This document shows positions 36,068 to 43,756 of a stretch of 64,000 nucleotides of DNA, in pieces. The translations under genes and the position numbers were made by a program. Numbering within the stretch: the stretch's first letter is position 1; every line of letters starts with the position of its first letter. The stretch comes from an uncultured Bacilli bacterium (lineage in GTDB: Bacteria > Bacillota_I > Bacilli_A > RF39 > UBA660). The stretch is from contig CAKOUW010000001.1 in the NCBI GenBank assembly GCA_934120715.1, forward strand, positions 186,001-250,000, read 5' to 3'. The notes under the pieces are model-generated. The model saw nothing but the letters and a program-made list of their open reading frames with translations. It was not told the DNA's origin and made no database searches.

Positions 36068-37144
36068 TTGAATAATTTAAAACTTATTGTGCTTGATAAT
36101 ATTAAAGAACTTGGAGAACAAGTAAATGAGGAGATTGAAAAGCTTACAGGTAAGGATAGTGGCTTTATTTTAAATCTTGAGAGAAGCAGATTTAATAATG
36201 GTGAGGGCAAGATTAAAATAAAAGATACTGTTAGAGATAAGGAAATATATATTTTATGTGATGTTGGTAATTATGATATTACTTATGAAATGCATGGTTT
36301 TACTCATCATATGGGACCAGATGAGCATTTTCAGGATATTAAAAGAACTATTTCGGCTTTAAGTGGTTATGCTTCTAAGATTGTGCTTGTTACACCACTT
36401 TTATATCAATCAAGGCAGCATAAGAGAAAGGGTAGGGAGTCACTTGACTGTGCAATGGCTTTACAAGAATTGGATCGTTTAGGAGTTAAACATATTATTA
36501 CTTTTGATGCTCATGATCCTAGTGTTTGTAATGCTATTCCTAATTTACCTTTTGAAAATATTTATCCCACTCATACGATACTTGAAGATATTATTAATGA
36601 AAACGATCTAACTAATACACTAGTTATAAGCCCTGATATGGGAGCTATGGAAAGAGCTAGATATTATGCTGAGATGTTAGATTGTGATGTAGGTGTTTTT
36701 TATAAAAGACGTGATTTATCTACCGTTATTGATGGCAAGAATCCGATAGTTGAACATGCTTATATGGGAGCTCCTGTTAAGGGAAAGACAACTATTGTAG
36801 TTGATGATATGATTGCTTCTGGTTCTTCAATTTTAGAAGTAGGAGAAAAATTAAAAAAAGAAGGAGCAAAGGCAGCTATCTTTGTAGCAACATTTGCATT
36901 ATTTACGGCAGGTGTTGATGAATTTGATAAAGCTTATAAAAAAGGTTACTTTAAAAAGCTTTATACTACTAATTTAACTTATATACCACAAGAAATTAAA
37001 GATAAAGAATGGTTACATGTAGTTAATTGTTCTAAGAGCCTTGCGAAAATAATAGTAGCGTTGCATAATGGTGAATCTATAAAGAGATTAGTTAATTCAA
37101 AAGAAGACCTTTTAAAGCTTATTGAAGAAAATAAAAATAAATAA
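36068..37144 (+). CDS. prs: ribose-phosphate pyrophosphokinase (long form)
   Basis: Makes PRPP from ribose-5-phosphate and ATP. About 358 residues from a TTG at 36068, placed correctly after AAGGATGGTG; an ATG at 36056 lies inside that ribosome binding site. Motifs: PLLYQSRQHKRKGRESL (flexible loop region), TFDAHDPSVCNAIPNLPFEN (catalytic area), VISPDMGAMERARYYAE and VVDDMIASGSSILE, the PRPP-binding loop. It is some 40 residues longer than classical Prs, as in some clostridial and mollicute-like genomes. It ends in a strong bidirectional terminator. Confidence 0.9.
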   Translation: MNNLKLIVLDNIKELGEQVNEEIEKLTGKDSGFILNLERSRFNNGEGKIKIKDTVRDKEIYILCDVGNYDITYEMHGFTHHMGPDEHFQDIKRTISALSGYASKIVLVTPLLYQSRQHKRKGRESLDCAMALQELDRLGVKHIITFDAHDPSVCNAIPNLPFENIYPTHTILEDIINENDLTNTLVISPDMGAMERARYYAEMLDCDVGVFYKRRDLSTVIDGKNPIVEHAYMGAPVKGKTTIVVDDMIASGSSILEVGEKLKKEGAKAAIFVATFALFTAGVDEFDKAYKKGYFKKLYTTNLTYIPQEIKDKEWLHVVNCSKSLAKIIVALHNGESIKRLVNSKEDLLKLIEENKNK

Positions 37145-37146
37145 TA

Positions 37147-37179
37147 AAAAATAAAACCCAAGCATTGGGTTTTATTTTT
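37147..37179 (+). terminator. bidirectional terminator between prs and the lipoprotein gene
   Basis: A perfect stem with core ATAAAACCCAA/TTGGGTTTTAT (37151-37161 and 37165-37175), extended by A/T pairs on both sides, with a 3-base loop. Confidence 0.9.
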
Positions 37180-37183
37180 GATC

Positions 37184-38071
37184 TTAATCTGTTTTTTGTT
37201 CTTGTTGATATAACTCTTGTTTGATAAGTTCAAGATTTTTATTCATTAGTGAAAGATAATCTTCTTTGTCAGCTCTTTCTTTATCTGTTAAATTATTTAA
37301 CTTATGTAGCTTTGCTACTTTTAATTCACTATTTTTTTCTAGGAAGTCTTTAGTGTTTTTGTTTTCTTTTTGTCCTTCAAATGAGAAGATATAGCTGATT
37401 TCTTTATTAGTAATTAAATTTTGAACATCTTCAAGAGTCTTTTCATTAGCATCGGCATCAATACATATAACATTTAAATCAAATTTTTCCAAGAATTTTA
37501 GGGCTGAATTATCAACAACAATGGTTTTGTTTTCAGTATTTTTGATAGTTAATCTATATGCTGAATCAAGCTCTGATAAATTAATTTTTAATGTCTCATA
37601 ATTCTTTTCAATATCTTCTTTTATGACAGAGCTTGTTACATATTCTTGTAAACCTATTTTAACATTTTGAGCCATCATTAATAGAGATGATGGATTAAGC
37701 CATAATTCTTCTGGAGAATAGTCTGTTTCTAGAACGTAGGCAGTATCAATAATTTTTAGTTCATTGTTTATTGATAATAAATCTAGCGCTAAGTTTCTTT
37801 CTTTTTCAATTAATCCATTATATACAAATAAAGCTTCTTTAGCGTACTTATTTTTTTGTTTTTTACCTATTTTATAATTATCAATATCAACACCATCTGG
37901 ATATATTGATGTGATTGTAGCGTGGTCGCTATATAGTTCTTTTAAAATATATTCATTGGGGTAGTTTGTTACTATTATATTAATATTGTCCATAGTGTCT
38001 TGACTACAACCAGTTACTGTAAATAGTAGAGTTATTATAGCTATAATTAATAGAATTTTTTTATATTTCAT
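37184..38071 (-). CDS. ZnuA/TroA-like lipoprotein lacking the metal-binding histidines
   Basis: A 295-residue lipoprotein (lipobox VTGC, Cys22). The fold is that of metal-ABC binding proteins: NIIVTNYPNEYILKEL, then ELWLNPSSLLMMAQNVKIGL, then VVDNSALKFLEKFDLNVI and a C-terminal beta/alpha lobe. However, all three histidine positions are replaced: IYPDGVDIDNY where P-H is expected, EELWLNP where HxWLDP is expected, and VVDNSAL where a His precedes the A-F/Y segment. No permease or ATPase lies next to it. It may bind another ligand or act in surface adhesion; metal transport is unlikely on this evidence. Confidence 0.7.
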   Translation of the reverse strand: MKYKKILLIIAIITLLFTVTGCSQDTMDNINIIVTNYPNEYILKELYSDHATITSIYPDGVDIDNYKIGKKQKNKYAKEALFVYNGLIEKERNLALDLLSINNELKIIDTAYVLETDYSPEELWLNPSSLLMMAQNVKIGLQEYVTSSVIKEDIEKNYETLKINLSELDSAYRLTIKNTENKTIVVDNSALKFLEKFDLNVICIDADANEKTLEDVQNLITNKEISYIFSFEGQKENKNTKDFLEKNSELKVAKLHKLNNLTDKERADKEDYLSLMNKNLELIKQELYQQEQKTD

Positions 38072-38072
38072 T

Positions 38073-38303
38073 TTATTTCTCCTTATTTTTTATTCTTTCT
38101 GGTACAGGATCAATGCCACTTGTTCCTAGAGGGTTACATTTTAAAAGTCTTTTTAATGTTAATATGGAACCTTTAAAAAAACCAAATCTTTCTAATGATA
38201 TAATGGCATAATTTGAACATGTTGGTATATGACGACAATAGTTATGCCATGGACCAGGTATTTTTTGGTATAACTTTATTAATTTTATTAGTATGTATTT
38301 CAT
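38073..38303 (-). CDS. yidD: membrane protein insertion efficiency factor YidD
   Basis: 76 residues, the whole YidD domain: YQKIPGPWHNYCRHIPTCSNYAI, then GSILTLKRLLKCNPLGTSGIDPVP. The Cys spacing matches the family. YidD acts with YidC in inserting membrane proteins. Its stop is 1 base before the lipoprotein gene, so both form a small operon on the minus strand. Confidence 0.95.
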   Translation of the reverse strand: MKYILIKLIKLYQKIPGPWHNYCRHIPTCSNYAIISLERFGFFKGSILTLKRLLKCNPLGTSGIDPVPERIKNKEK

Positions 38304-38406
38304 TTTTTATTCGCCTCATACCTTTAAATGTTAATTAATCTTGTACAATAATTTTACTATAAATATTTTAAAATAGCAATTATAAGTATACGAAAGAGGT
38401 ATTTTT

Positions 38407-38415
38407 TGATATAAT
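38407..38415 (+). promoter_or_regulatory. extended -10 promoter of rnc
   Basis: TGATATAAT after GTATTTTT, 15 bases before the rnc start; GGAGGTGAT lies in between, so the leader is only a few bases long. Confidence 0.55.
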
Positions 38416-38430
38416 GTTGGAGGTGATATT

Positions 38431-39099
38431 ATGCAAGAATTGTTTGATAAAATAGGGATAAAACCTAAAGATGAAAGACTTTATGCTACTGCGTTTTCTC
38501 ATAGTAGTTATGCTAATGAACATAAGGCTAAGAGCGACTATGAAAGACTAGAGTTTTTAGGCGATGCTGTATTAGATTTAGTTGTTGCAGATTATTTGTA
38601 TTCATTTCATAGCGAAACCGAGGGTGAAATGACTAAAGTTAGAGCTAGCTATGTTTGCGAAAATGCTTTGTATGAATATTCTATGAATTTGGGGCTAAAC
38701 AATTATATAAAAGTTGGTCATGGTGAAGAGAAAGAAGGCGGCAAGTATAAGAAAGCTATTGTTGCGGATATATTTGAAGCTTTGTTTGGAGCTATATATC
38801 TTGACTTGGGGTATGCTACTGCTAGAAAGACACTTTTAAAGATAATTGTGCCATATATCGAAGATCCTAATATTGTTTTCTTTAGTGATTATAAGAGTTC
38901 ATTACAAGAGTTTGTTCAAACTGAACAAAAGGGTCTATCATATGAATTATTAGAAGAAAATGGTCCTGCTCATGATAGAACATTTAAAGTTCAAGTTACA
39001 ATAGATGGAATCGTTTATGGTATTGGTATTGCTAACTCTAAAAAAGAGGCTGAACAGTTAGCAGCTAGAGAAGCACTAAGTAAGCTAGCTATTAAATAA
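38431..39099 (+). CDS. rnc: ribonuclease III
   Basis: A 222-residue dsRNA-specific endonuclease. The catalytic signature ERLEFLGDAVLDL sits at 38-50, with the second acidic cluster DIFEALFGAIYLDLG about 70 residues later. A C-terminal dsRNA-binding domain (about 150-220) ends in KKEAEQLAAREALSKL. Full length with all acidic residues present. GGAGGTGATATT precedes the ATG. It matures rRNA and processes small RNAs. The neighbouring RNase J-like gene makes this a small RNA-processing locus. Confidence 0.96.
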   Translation: MQELFDKIGIKPKDERLYATAFSHSSYANEHKAKSDYERLEFLGDAVLDLVVADYLYSFHSETEGEMTKVRASYVCENALYEYSMNLGLNNYIKVGHGEEKEGGKYKKAIVADIFEALFGAIYLDLGYATARKTLLKIIVPYIEDPNIVFFSDYKSSLQEFVQTEQKGLSYELLEENGPAHDRTFKVQVTIDGIVYGIGIANSKKEAEQLAAREALSKLAIK

Positions 39100-39102
39100 A
39101 AT

Positions 39103-39131
39103 TTGTGTTTTTCTTAAAAAGATGGTATAAT
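39103..39131 (+). promoter_or_regulatory. sigma-A promoter of the RNase J-like gene
   Basis: TTGTGT (39103-39108), a 17-base spacer and TATAAT (39126-39131), between rnc and the next gene. Confidence 0.6.
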
Positions 39132-39181
39132 TACTGTGCTTTTTTAAATGAAGTTTTATTTTATATAGAAAGGAGATATTA

Positions 39182-40834
39182 ATGAGTAAAATTAAAATTT
39201 TTAGTTTAGGTGGTCTAAATGAAAACGGCAAGAATATGTATGTTGTTAAAGTAGATCACGATATTTTTGTTTTTGATGCCGGGTTAAAATATGATAATGA
39301 CTTTAATTTGGGAATAGATTATATTATTCCTAATTTTGATTATTTAATAAAAAATAAGAAGAATATTAAAGGTATATTTTTAACACATGGACATGATAGT
39401 AATATGGGGGCTGTTCCAGATATTTTAGCTGCGATTCCTGATGTAGCAGTTTATGGAACAAAGCTTACTCTTGAAATATTAAAGAATGATTTGGATAAGG
39501 AGACTATTAAAAAGGCTAAACTTAAAGAGATAAAGCCTCATTATAAACTTGATTTTGGTCGCAATAGTGTTTTTCCTATTAGTGTTACACATTCTATACC
39601 AGATGCAGTTTGTTATGTTTTATATACTCCAGATGGGGCTATTGTATATACAGGAGACTTTGTATTTGATTCAACTATGATGGGAGCTTATAAGACAGAT
39701 ATTGGTAAGTTGGCTTACGTTGGAAAACAAGGTGTTTTATGCTTAATGTGTGAATCGAAATATGCTGAAAAACAGGGCCATACAAGTCCAAATAATCGTG
39801 TGGCTGGTTTTATTAGGGAAGTATTATCTGGTACTAGTAATAGAATTATTGCAACAGTATTTCCGGCTCATTTTTATAGAATTCAGGAAATATTTAATGA
39901 AGTTTCATATACACATAGAAAAGTTGTTATTATGGGTAAAAAGCTTCAAGATACAATTAATAATGCTATTGATGAGGGATATTTATCATTTGATAAAAGC
40001 AGAATTGGTACTTTAAATGATTTAGATACTAAAAATGTTTTAGTTTTAATTTCTGATGAGAAAGAAAAACCTTTTAATAATCTTGAAAGAATTATAAAAG
40101 GATATGATAAATACATCAAAATTAAAGATACTGATACAATATTCATAACTGAACCTAGTTATGCAGGTATTGAAAAGAGAATGGCTGTAGTAATGGATGA
40201 TATTTCAATGTTAGGAGCTAATGCTATTTCATTATCTAGTAAAAAGCATTTATTACATCATGCTTCTAGAGAAGATTTGATGTTAATGATCAATTTAATG
40301 AATCCAAAGTATTACTTCCCAGTTATTGGAGAATATCGTTGCCAATATGCTAATGCTGAAATTGCAAGTGAACTTGGTATTCCTAAGGAAAACATTATAT
40401 TAAAACAAAATGGTGATGTTTTTGAGATGGTTAATGGTGAAAATACAAATTCTGTTGAGCATGTTGATATTGATGAGATATTAATTGATGGAAAGAGCCA
40501 GCAAGATATTGGAGACTTGGTTTTAAAAGATCGAGAAATTTTAGGTGAGAGTGGTATAGTTATTATTAGCTGTACTTTAGATAAAAATACTAAACAAGTT
40601 TTAGCTGGACCTGAGATTTTAACTAGAGGATTTATTTATGTCAAAGAAAGTCAAGACTTACTAGAAGAAACTAAGCAGATTGCACGTGAAGCAATTGAAA
40701 ATAATATTGAGTTTAATGCTAAAAGAGTAGATTATTCTAAGATTAAAAATGATGTTAGAGAAATCTTGGGTCAGTTTTTCTATAAAGAGACTGGTGCTAA
40801 ACCAATGATTATTACTGTTATTCAGGAGGTATAA
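39182..40834 (+). CDS. RNase J-family protein, J2-like, with degenerate metal site
   Basis: 550 residues: beta-lactamase fold, beta-CASP domain and the RNase J C-terminal domain. The hallmark HxHxDH is broken. Here it reads LTHGHDSNMG (His69 and His71 kept; Asp73 replaced by Ser, His74 by Asn), and the late ligand in PVHGEYR is Ile382 in PVIGEYRC. HSIPDAV, YTGDFVFD and HHASRED are kept. B. subtilis RNase J2 has a similarly damaged HGHADAIG, so this is probably the J2-like partner of a complete RNase J1 coded elsewhere. AAAGGAGAT precedes the start. Confidence 0.85.
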   Translation: MSKIKIFSLGGLNENGKNMYVVKVDHDIFVFDAGLKYDNDFNLGIDYIIPNFDYLIKNKKNIKGIFLTHGHDSNMGAVPDILAAIPDVAVYGTKLTLEILKNDLDKETIKKAKLKEIKPHYKLDFGRNSVFPISVTHSIPDAVCYVLYTPDGAIVYTGDFVFDSTMMGAYKTDIGKLAYVGKQGVLCLMCESKYAEKQGHTSPNNRVAGFIREVLSGTSNRIIATVFPAHFYRIQEIFNEVSYTHRKVVIMGKKLQDTINNAIDEGYLSFDKSRIGTLNDLDTKNVLVLISDEKEKPFNNLERIIKGYDKYIKIKDTDTIFITEPSYAGIEKRMAVVMDDISMLGANAISLSSKKHLLHHASREDLMLMINLMNPKYYFPVIGEYRCQYANAEIASELGIPKENIILKQNGDVFEMVNGENTNSVEHVDIDEILIDGKSQQDIGDLVLKDREILGESGIVIISCTLDKNTKQVLAGPEILTRGFIYVKESQDLLEETKQIAREAIENNIEFNAKRVDYSKIKNDVREILGQFFYKETGAKPMIITVIQEV

Positions 40835-40855
40835 GGTCTATTTAGACCTTTTTAT
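40833..40855 (+). terminator. hairpin between the RNase J-like gene and the cyclo-ligase gene
   Basis: An 8-bp palindromic stem AAGGTCTA/TAGACCTT (40833-40840 and 40843-40850) is followed by TTTTAT. It looks like an intrinsic terminator, but it also separates AGGAGGT (40824-40830) from the next start codon at 40860 and could act as a spacer hairpin. Confidence 0.6.
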
Positions 40856-40859
40856 TTGT

Positions 40860-41381
40860 ATGAAAGAGGAATTAAGAAAAAAATATTTAATAATTAGAAA
40901 AAATATTTTGGATAGAGATATTAAAAATAAAAGGATATTGGAGAAAATAATTAATCTTAAAGTTGTTAGGGAGGCTTCAATTATTCTTACATATGTATCA
41001 ATTAATGAGGAAGTTGATACTATAGAATTAATTAAGTATTTATTAAAGAATAATAGGTTGGTAGCAGTTCCAAAGGTGGATGGAAATTCTATGAATTTTC
41101 ATTATATTAAGTCTTTAGATGATCTTACTAAAGGATATATGAATATTTATGAACCTGTTAGTGGTGATATGGTTAAATCTTTTGTTAATGCGGTTTCTAT
41201 TACGCCTGGCATTAGTTATTCAAATGATGGATATAGAATTGGTTATGGTAAGGGATTTTATGACCGGTTTTATAGTAAAAATAAAGTTTATTCTATTGGA
41301 CTTTGTTATAGAGAATGCTTAACATCTGAAAAATTTAATGATTTATATGATGTTGCAGTTGATGAAATTATTACAGATTAG
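40860..41381 (+). CDS. 5-formyltetrahydrofolate cyclo-ligase
   Basis: A 173-residue folate enzyme (5-FTHF to 5,10-methenyl-THF, ATP-dependent; YqgN family). Family motifs: LRKKYLIIRKNI at the N-terminus, VAVPKVDGNSMNFHYI and the substrate loop GYRIGYGKGFYDRF. No ribosome binding site is found in the 9 bases directly before the ATG. AGGAGGT lies 29 bases upstream, across a hairpin. With the hairpin folded the spacing becomes about 11 bases, so translation may depend on that fold. Confidence 0.88.
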   Translation: MKEELRKKYLIIRKNILDRDIKNKRILEKIINLKVVREASIILTYVSINEEVDTIELIKYLLKNNRLVAVPKVDGNSMNFHYIKSLDDLTKGYMNIYEPVSGDMVKSFVNAVSITPGISYSNDGYRIGYGKGFYDRFYSKNKVYSIGLCYRECLTSEKFNDLYDVAVDEIITD

Positions 41382-41403
41382 TCTTTTAAAGTTATAATGA
41401 ATG

Positions 41404-41412
41404 TGTTATAAT
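41404..41412 (+). promoter_or_regulatory. extended -10 promoter of the tRNA gene
   Basis: TGTTATAAT, 16 bases before the first tRNA base, a normal distance for a stable-RNA promoter with a short leader. Confidence 0.5.
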
Positions 41413-41428
41413 TTTTCTAGACTTTTAT

Positions 41429-41505
41429 GTTCTCGTAGCTCAGCTGGATAGAGCAATCGCCTCCTAAGCGATAGGTCGGCAGTTCAAATCTGCCCGGGGA
41501 CACCA
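41429..41505 (+). tRNA. tRNA-Arg (anticodon CCT)
   Basis: A 77-base cloverleaf. Acceptor arm GTTCTCG pairs with CGGGGAC; D arm GCTC/GAGC; anticodon stem ATCGC/GCGAT with loop CTCCTAA, giving CCU, which reads AGG; T arm GGCAG/CTGCC with TTCAAAT; encoded CCA end (41503-41505). It has its own promoter and terminator. Confidence 0.96.
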
Positions 41506-41542
41506 TTTTGATAGAAAACTTGAATAGTTTCAAATATAAATT

Positions 41543-41578
41543 AAAAAGATATCAATAGTTAAAGTTTGATGTCTTTTT
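41543..41578 (+). terminator. terminator of the tRNA gene
   Basis: A 13-pair stem: AAAAAGATATCAA (41543-41555) pairs with TTGATGTCTTTTT (41566-41578), with one U-G pair. Confidence 0.8.
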
Positions 41579-41808
41579 GTTATTTTAGATATATATTTGT
41601 GTACTAAGGATAGATCGTCTATATTTTGGTTAAGTTCTTTTAACATTAAATTTAATGTCAATGTCATTTCTAATATTATAATATTGCTATTTTTCTATCT
41701 TCAGTTACTTAAATAAAATATACATGTTGATTGTTAATAGTAGATATGTTTTTTTAGTGGCACCATGATAAAATAACTTTTTCGATAATTTACATCATAA
41801 CATATGCA

Positions 41809-41817
41809 TGATATAAT
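41809..41817 (+). promoter_or_regulatory. extended -10 promoter of the zinc-ribbon membrane protein gene
   Basis: TGATATAAT, 16 bases before the GTG start at 41834. Confidence 0.45.
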
Positions 41818-41833
41818 TTATTTGGTGATTTTT

Positions 41834-42145
41834 GTGAAACTAAATGAGTTAAAATGTAAAAATTGTGGAGCTATATTAACGGTACCAGATAAAGCTGAGA
41901 AAGTTACTTGTAAATATTGTAAAACTAGCTTTGCTGTTGAAGATACATATAGTGAGGCATATAAACATAGCAAGGCAGTAATGGATGCTACTACTGATGC
42001 TTTTCAAGATAGAATTAAGATGATTAATAATATTGCAAATAATGATCCTATGTTTAAATTTTCAAAAATAGTTTTTATATTAATTTTTATTTTAGTTCTT
42101 GTTATTTTTATTTTTGTCGCTATTAATATATTTGCTGATTTATAA
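41834..42145 (+). CDS. small zinc-ribbon membrane protein
   Basis: 103 residues from a GTG at 41834; TTGGTGAT lies just before it, whereas the ATG at 41804 has no ribosome binding site. The N-terminus KLNELKCKNCGAILTVP followed by VTCKYCKTSF is a rubredoxin-like zinc ribbon (two CxxC pairs about 15 residues apart). A charged helix follows, then one C-terminal membrane helix (about 78-100), so the ribbon faces the cytoplasm. Function unknown. Confidence 0.65.
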   Translation: MKLNELKCKNCGAILTVPDKAEKVTCKYCKTSFAVEDTYSEAYKHSKAVMDATTDAFQDRIKMINNIANNDPMFKFSKIVFILIFILVLVIFIFVAINIFADL

Positions 42146-42215
42146 TGATACTTTTTGTAAATTTGGGGTGGAGTGAATTAGAAATTTATTTTTGTTTAAT
42201 TGAGGAGCGATACAT

Positions 42216-43124
42216 TTGAAGAAAAAGAATAAAAGTATACTTAGTTTTATAATTATTTTATTGATAGCTGTAGTTTCTATTTATTATAATGATTTCTTGA
42301 AAGTTACTGATAATAATAATGTACTAAAGAGAGAAACTGTTGATACTACTGGGAATTTTAATGATAATCTTGTTGTTAGTTATTTAGATGTTGGCCAAGC
42401 AGATTCTATTTTAATAGAGATTAATAATAAATATGCTTTAATTGATGCTGGAAATAATGCAGATGGGGAGAAACTAGTTAAGTATTTTAAAGATTTGGGT
42501 ATTTCTCGATTTGATTATGTGATTGCTACACACGGACATGAAGATCATATTGGAGGAATGGATAATATTATAAATAATTTTGATATAGGTAAATTTTATA
42601 TGCCTAATTATATAACTACCACTAAGACTTTTGAGGATGTGTTAGATGCATTAAAATCTAAAAATATTGGGATTAATGTTCCAAAAGTAGGGGAGACTTT
42701 TTCATTAGATAAGGCTAATTTTGAAATTTTAGCTAGTAATAGTGATGCTAAAAATATTAATGATACATCAATTGTTTTAATGGTTACTTATGGTTTAAAT
42801 AAGTTTTTGTTTATGGGGGATTTGAGTTCTAGTGAAGAGAATAACTTATTAAATAAAAATATAGTAGCTGATGTTTTGAAAGTTGGACATCATGGATCTA
42901 AATATTCAACTTCTACAGACTTTTTAGATAAAGTGTCACCACAATATGCAGTTATATCAGTTGGTAAAAATAACAATTACAATCATCCTCATCCTTCAAC
43001 CATTACTAAATTTAAAAATAGAAACATAAAAGTTTATAGAACTGATTTAGATGGAACAATTAGAGCTACATCTAATGGGACTATAATTAAAATAGATACT
43101 TTAAATACTGATACTAATGGGTAG
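42216..43124 (+). CDS. exported ComEC-like metallo-beta-lactamase-fold hydrolase
   Basis: 302 residues, TTG start behind GAGGAGCGA. One N-terminal membrane anchor (about 7-25), then a metallo-beta-lactamase domain like the C-terminal part of ComEC: YLDVGQADSILIE, ATHGHEDHIGGMDN (intact HxHxDH), MGDLSSSEE, LKVGHHGSKYS and HPHPST near the end. The ComEC channel domain is absent, so this is a stand-alone nuclease or phosphodiesterase outside the membrane. It is followed 8 bases later by a DUF3006 gene, its common partner in Firmicutes. Confidence 0.85.
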   Translation: MKKKNKSILSFIIILLIAVVSIYYNDFLKVTDNNNVLKRETVDTTGNFNDNLVVSYLDVGQADSILIEINNKYALIDAGNNADGEKLVKYFKDLGISRFDYVIATHGHEDHIGGMDNIINNFDIGKFYMPNYITTTKTFEDVLDALKSKNIGINVPKVGETFSLDKANFEILASNSDAKNINDTSIVLMVTYGLNKFLFMGDLSSSEENNLLNKNIVADVLKVGHHGSKYSTSTDFLDKVSPQYAVISVGKNNNYNHPHPSTITKFKNRNIKVYRTDLDGTIRATSNGTIIKIDTLNTDTNG

Positions 43125-43132
43125 GTGATATA

Positions 43133-43354
43133 ATGAAATATGCAGTTGATAGAATGGAAGAAGATATTGCAGTACTTCAAAATATTGATGATGGTAGTAT
43201 TATCTTGGAATCTATTAGTAATTTGCCAACTTCTTTACATGAAGGGATGATTTTATCATTTGAGAATGATTGCTATTTAATTGATAATGAACTTGAAGAT
43301 AAAAGACGAAAAAGGATAGAATCTAAATTTAATGATTTAATAGTAAAAGACTGA
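43133..43354 (+). CDS. DUF3006 small protein
   Basis: 73 residues: KYAVDRMEEDIAVLQNIDDG, then LHEGMILSFENDCYLID and a terminal KRRKRIESKFNDL. This is the DUF3006 layout (a small beta barrel with a basic helix). These proteins are usually coded next to ComEC-like hydrolases, as here, and the two genes share a transcript. Biochemical role not established. Confidence 0.8.
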   Translation: MKYAVDRMEEDIAVLQNIDDGSIILESISNLPTSLHEGMILSFENDCYLIDNELEDKRRKRIESKFNDLIVKD

Positions 43355-43371
43355 TTATGATTCAGTCTTTT
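43345..43371 (+). terminator. bidirectional terminator between DUF3006 and the Ger(x)C-like gene
   Basis: A 10-bp perfect stem AAAAGACTGA/TCAGTCTTTT (43345-43354 and 43362-43371) that includes both stop codons of the convergent genes. Confidence 0.85.
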
Positions 43372-43756
43372 CTAGTTTTTTGTATATATCTTTAGTTTGA
43401 TGGTATATATTATTTGGTTTTATATTTAACACCTTTATTATTTCATTGCTATATTTTAGATTGGTAACTATAAATTTGCATCTTTTTAAATATATTTTTT
43501 TATTCGCATTATCTTTTAATTTTTCTAGAGCTTTAGATATAGTTTTTCCTTCACCTTTATAATAGTCATATTTATATGACATTCCTTGATCATCTTTAAT
43601 TGGAATTACTTCTTTTAAGTAGATGGTATATATTTCATCATTATAGCTAATGCCTGCTCCTTCAATAATGGCTAGAGTATTTAATTCTTCATATTCTGGT
43701 ATTTTTATGATAAAGCCTAAAATGATTACAACAATTATTATTAAGATTTTTTTCAT
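43355..43756 (-). CDS. Ger(x)C-like N-terminal domain protein, shortened
   Basis: 133 residues against about 370-400 in full GerC/GerAC proteins. After a hydrophobic N-terminus, PEYEELNTLAIIEGAGISY matches the strongly conserved E-L/I-x-x-L-A-I-I-x-G-x-G-I-D start of mature Ger(x)C lipoproteins. The usual lipobox Cys is missing, and the C-terminal domain is absent. The coding frame ends cleanly in a terminator, so the gene is not obviously broken inside the window. It overlaps the GerA-type gene by 4 bases. It is either a minimal germinant-receptor subunit or a degenerate one. Confidence 0.65.
   Translation of the reverse strand: MKKILIIIVVIILGFIIKIPEYEELNTLAIIEGAGISYNDEIYTIYLKEVIPIKDDQGMSYKYDYYKGEGKTISKALEKLKDNANKKIYLKRCKFIVTNLKYSNEIIKVLNIKPNNIYHQTKDIYKKLEKTES

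Larger units (their letters stand above)
41506..41833 (+). other. 328-bp gap after the tRNA
   Basis: Holds the tRNA terminator at its left end and a TGATATAAT promoter at its right end. The AT-rich middle (41580-41800) shows no coding frame, no integrase, and no direct repeat of the tRNA 3' end. Confidence 0.6.

Noticed and set aside
41429..41833. tRNA-Arg (CCT) as integration site of a mobile element
   Set aside because: tRNA genes of this type are frequent targets, but no copy of the tRNA 3' end and no integrase are visible downstream.
42216..43354. Complete ComEC competence channel
   Set aside because: Only the metallo-beta-lactamase domain with a single membrane anchor is present; the multi-helix channel domain is absent.
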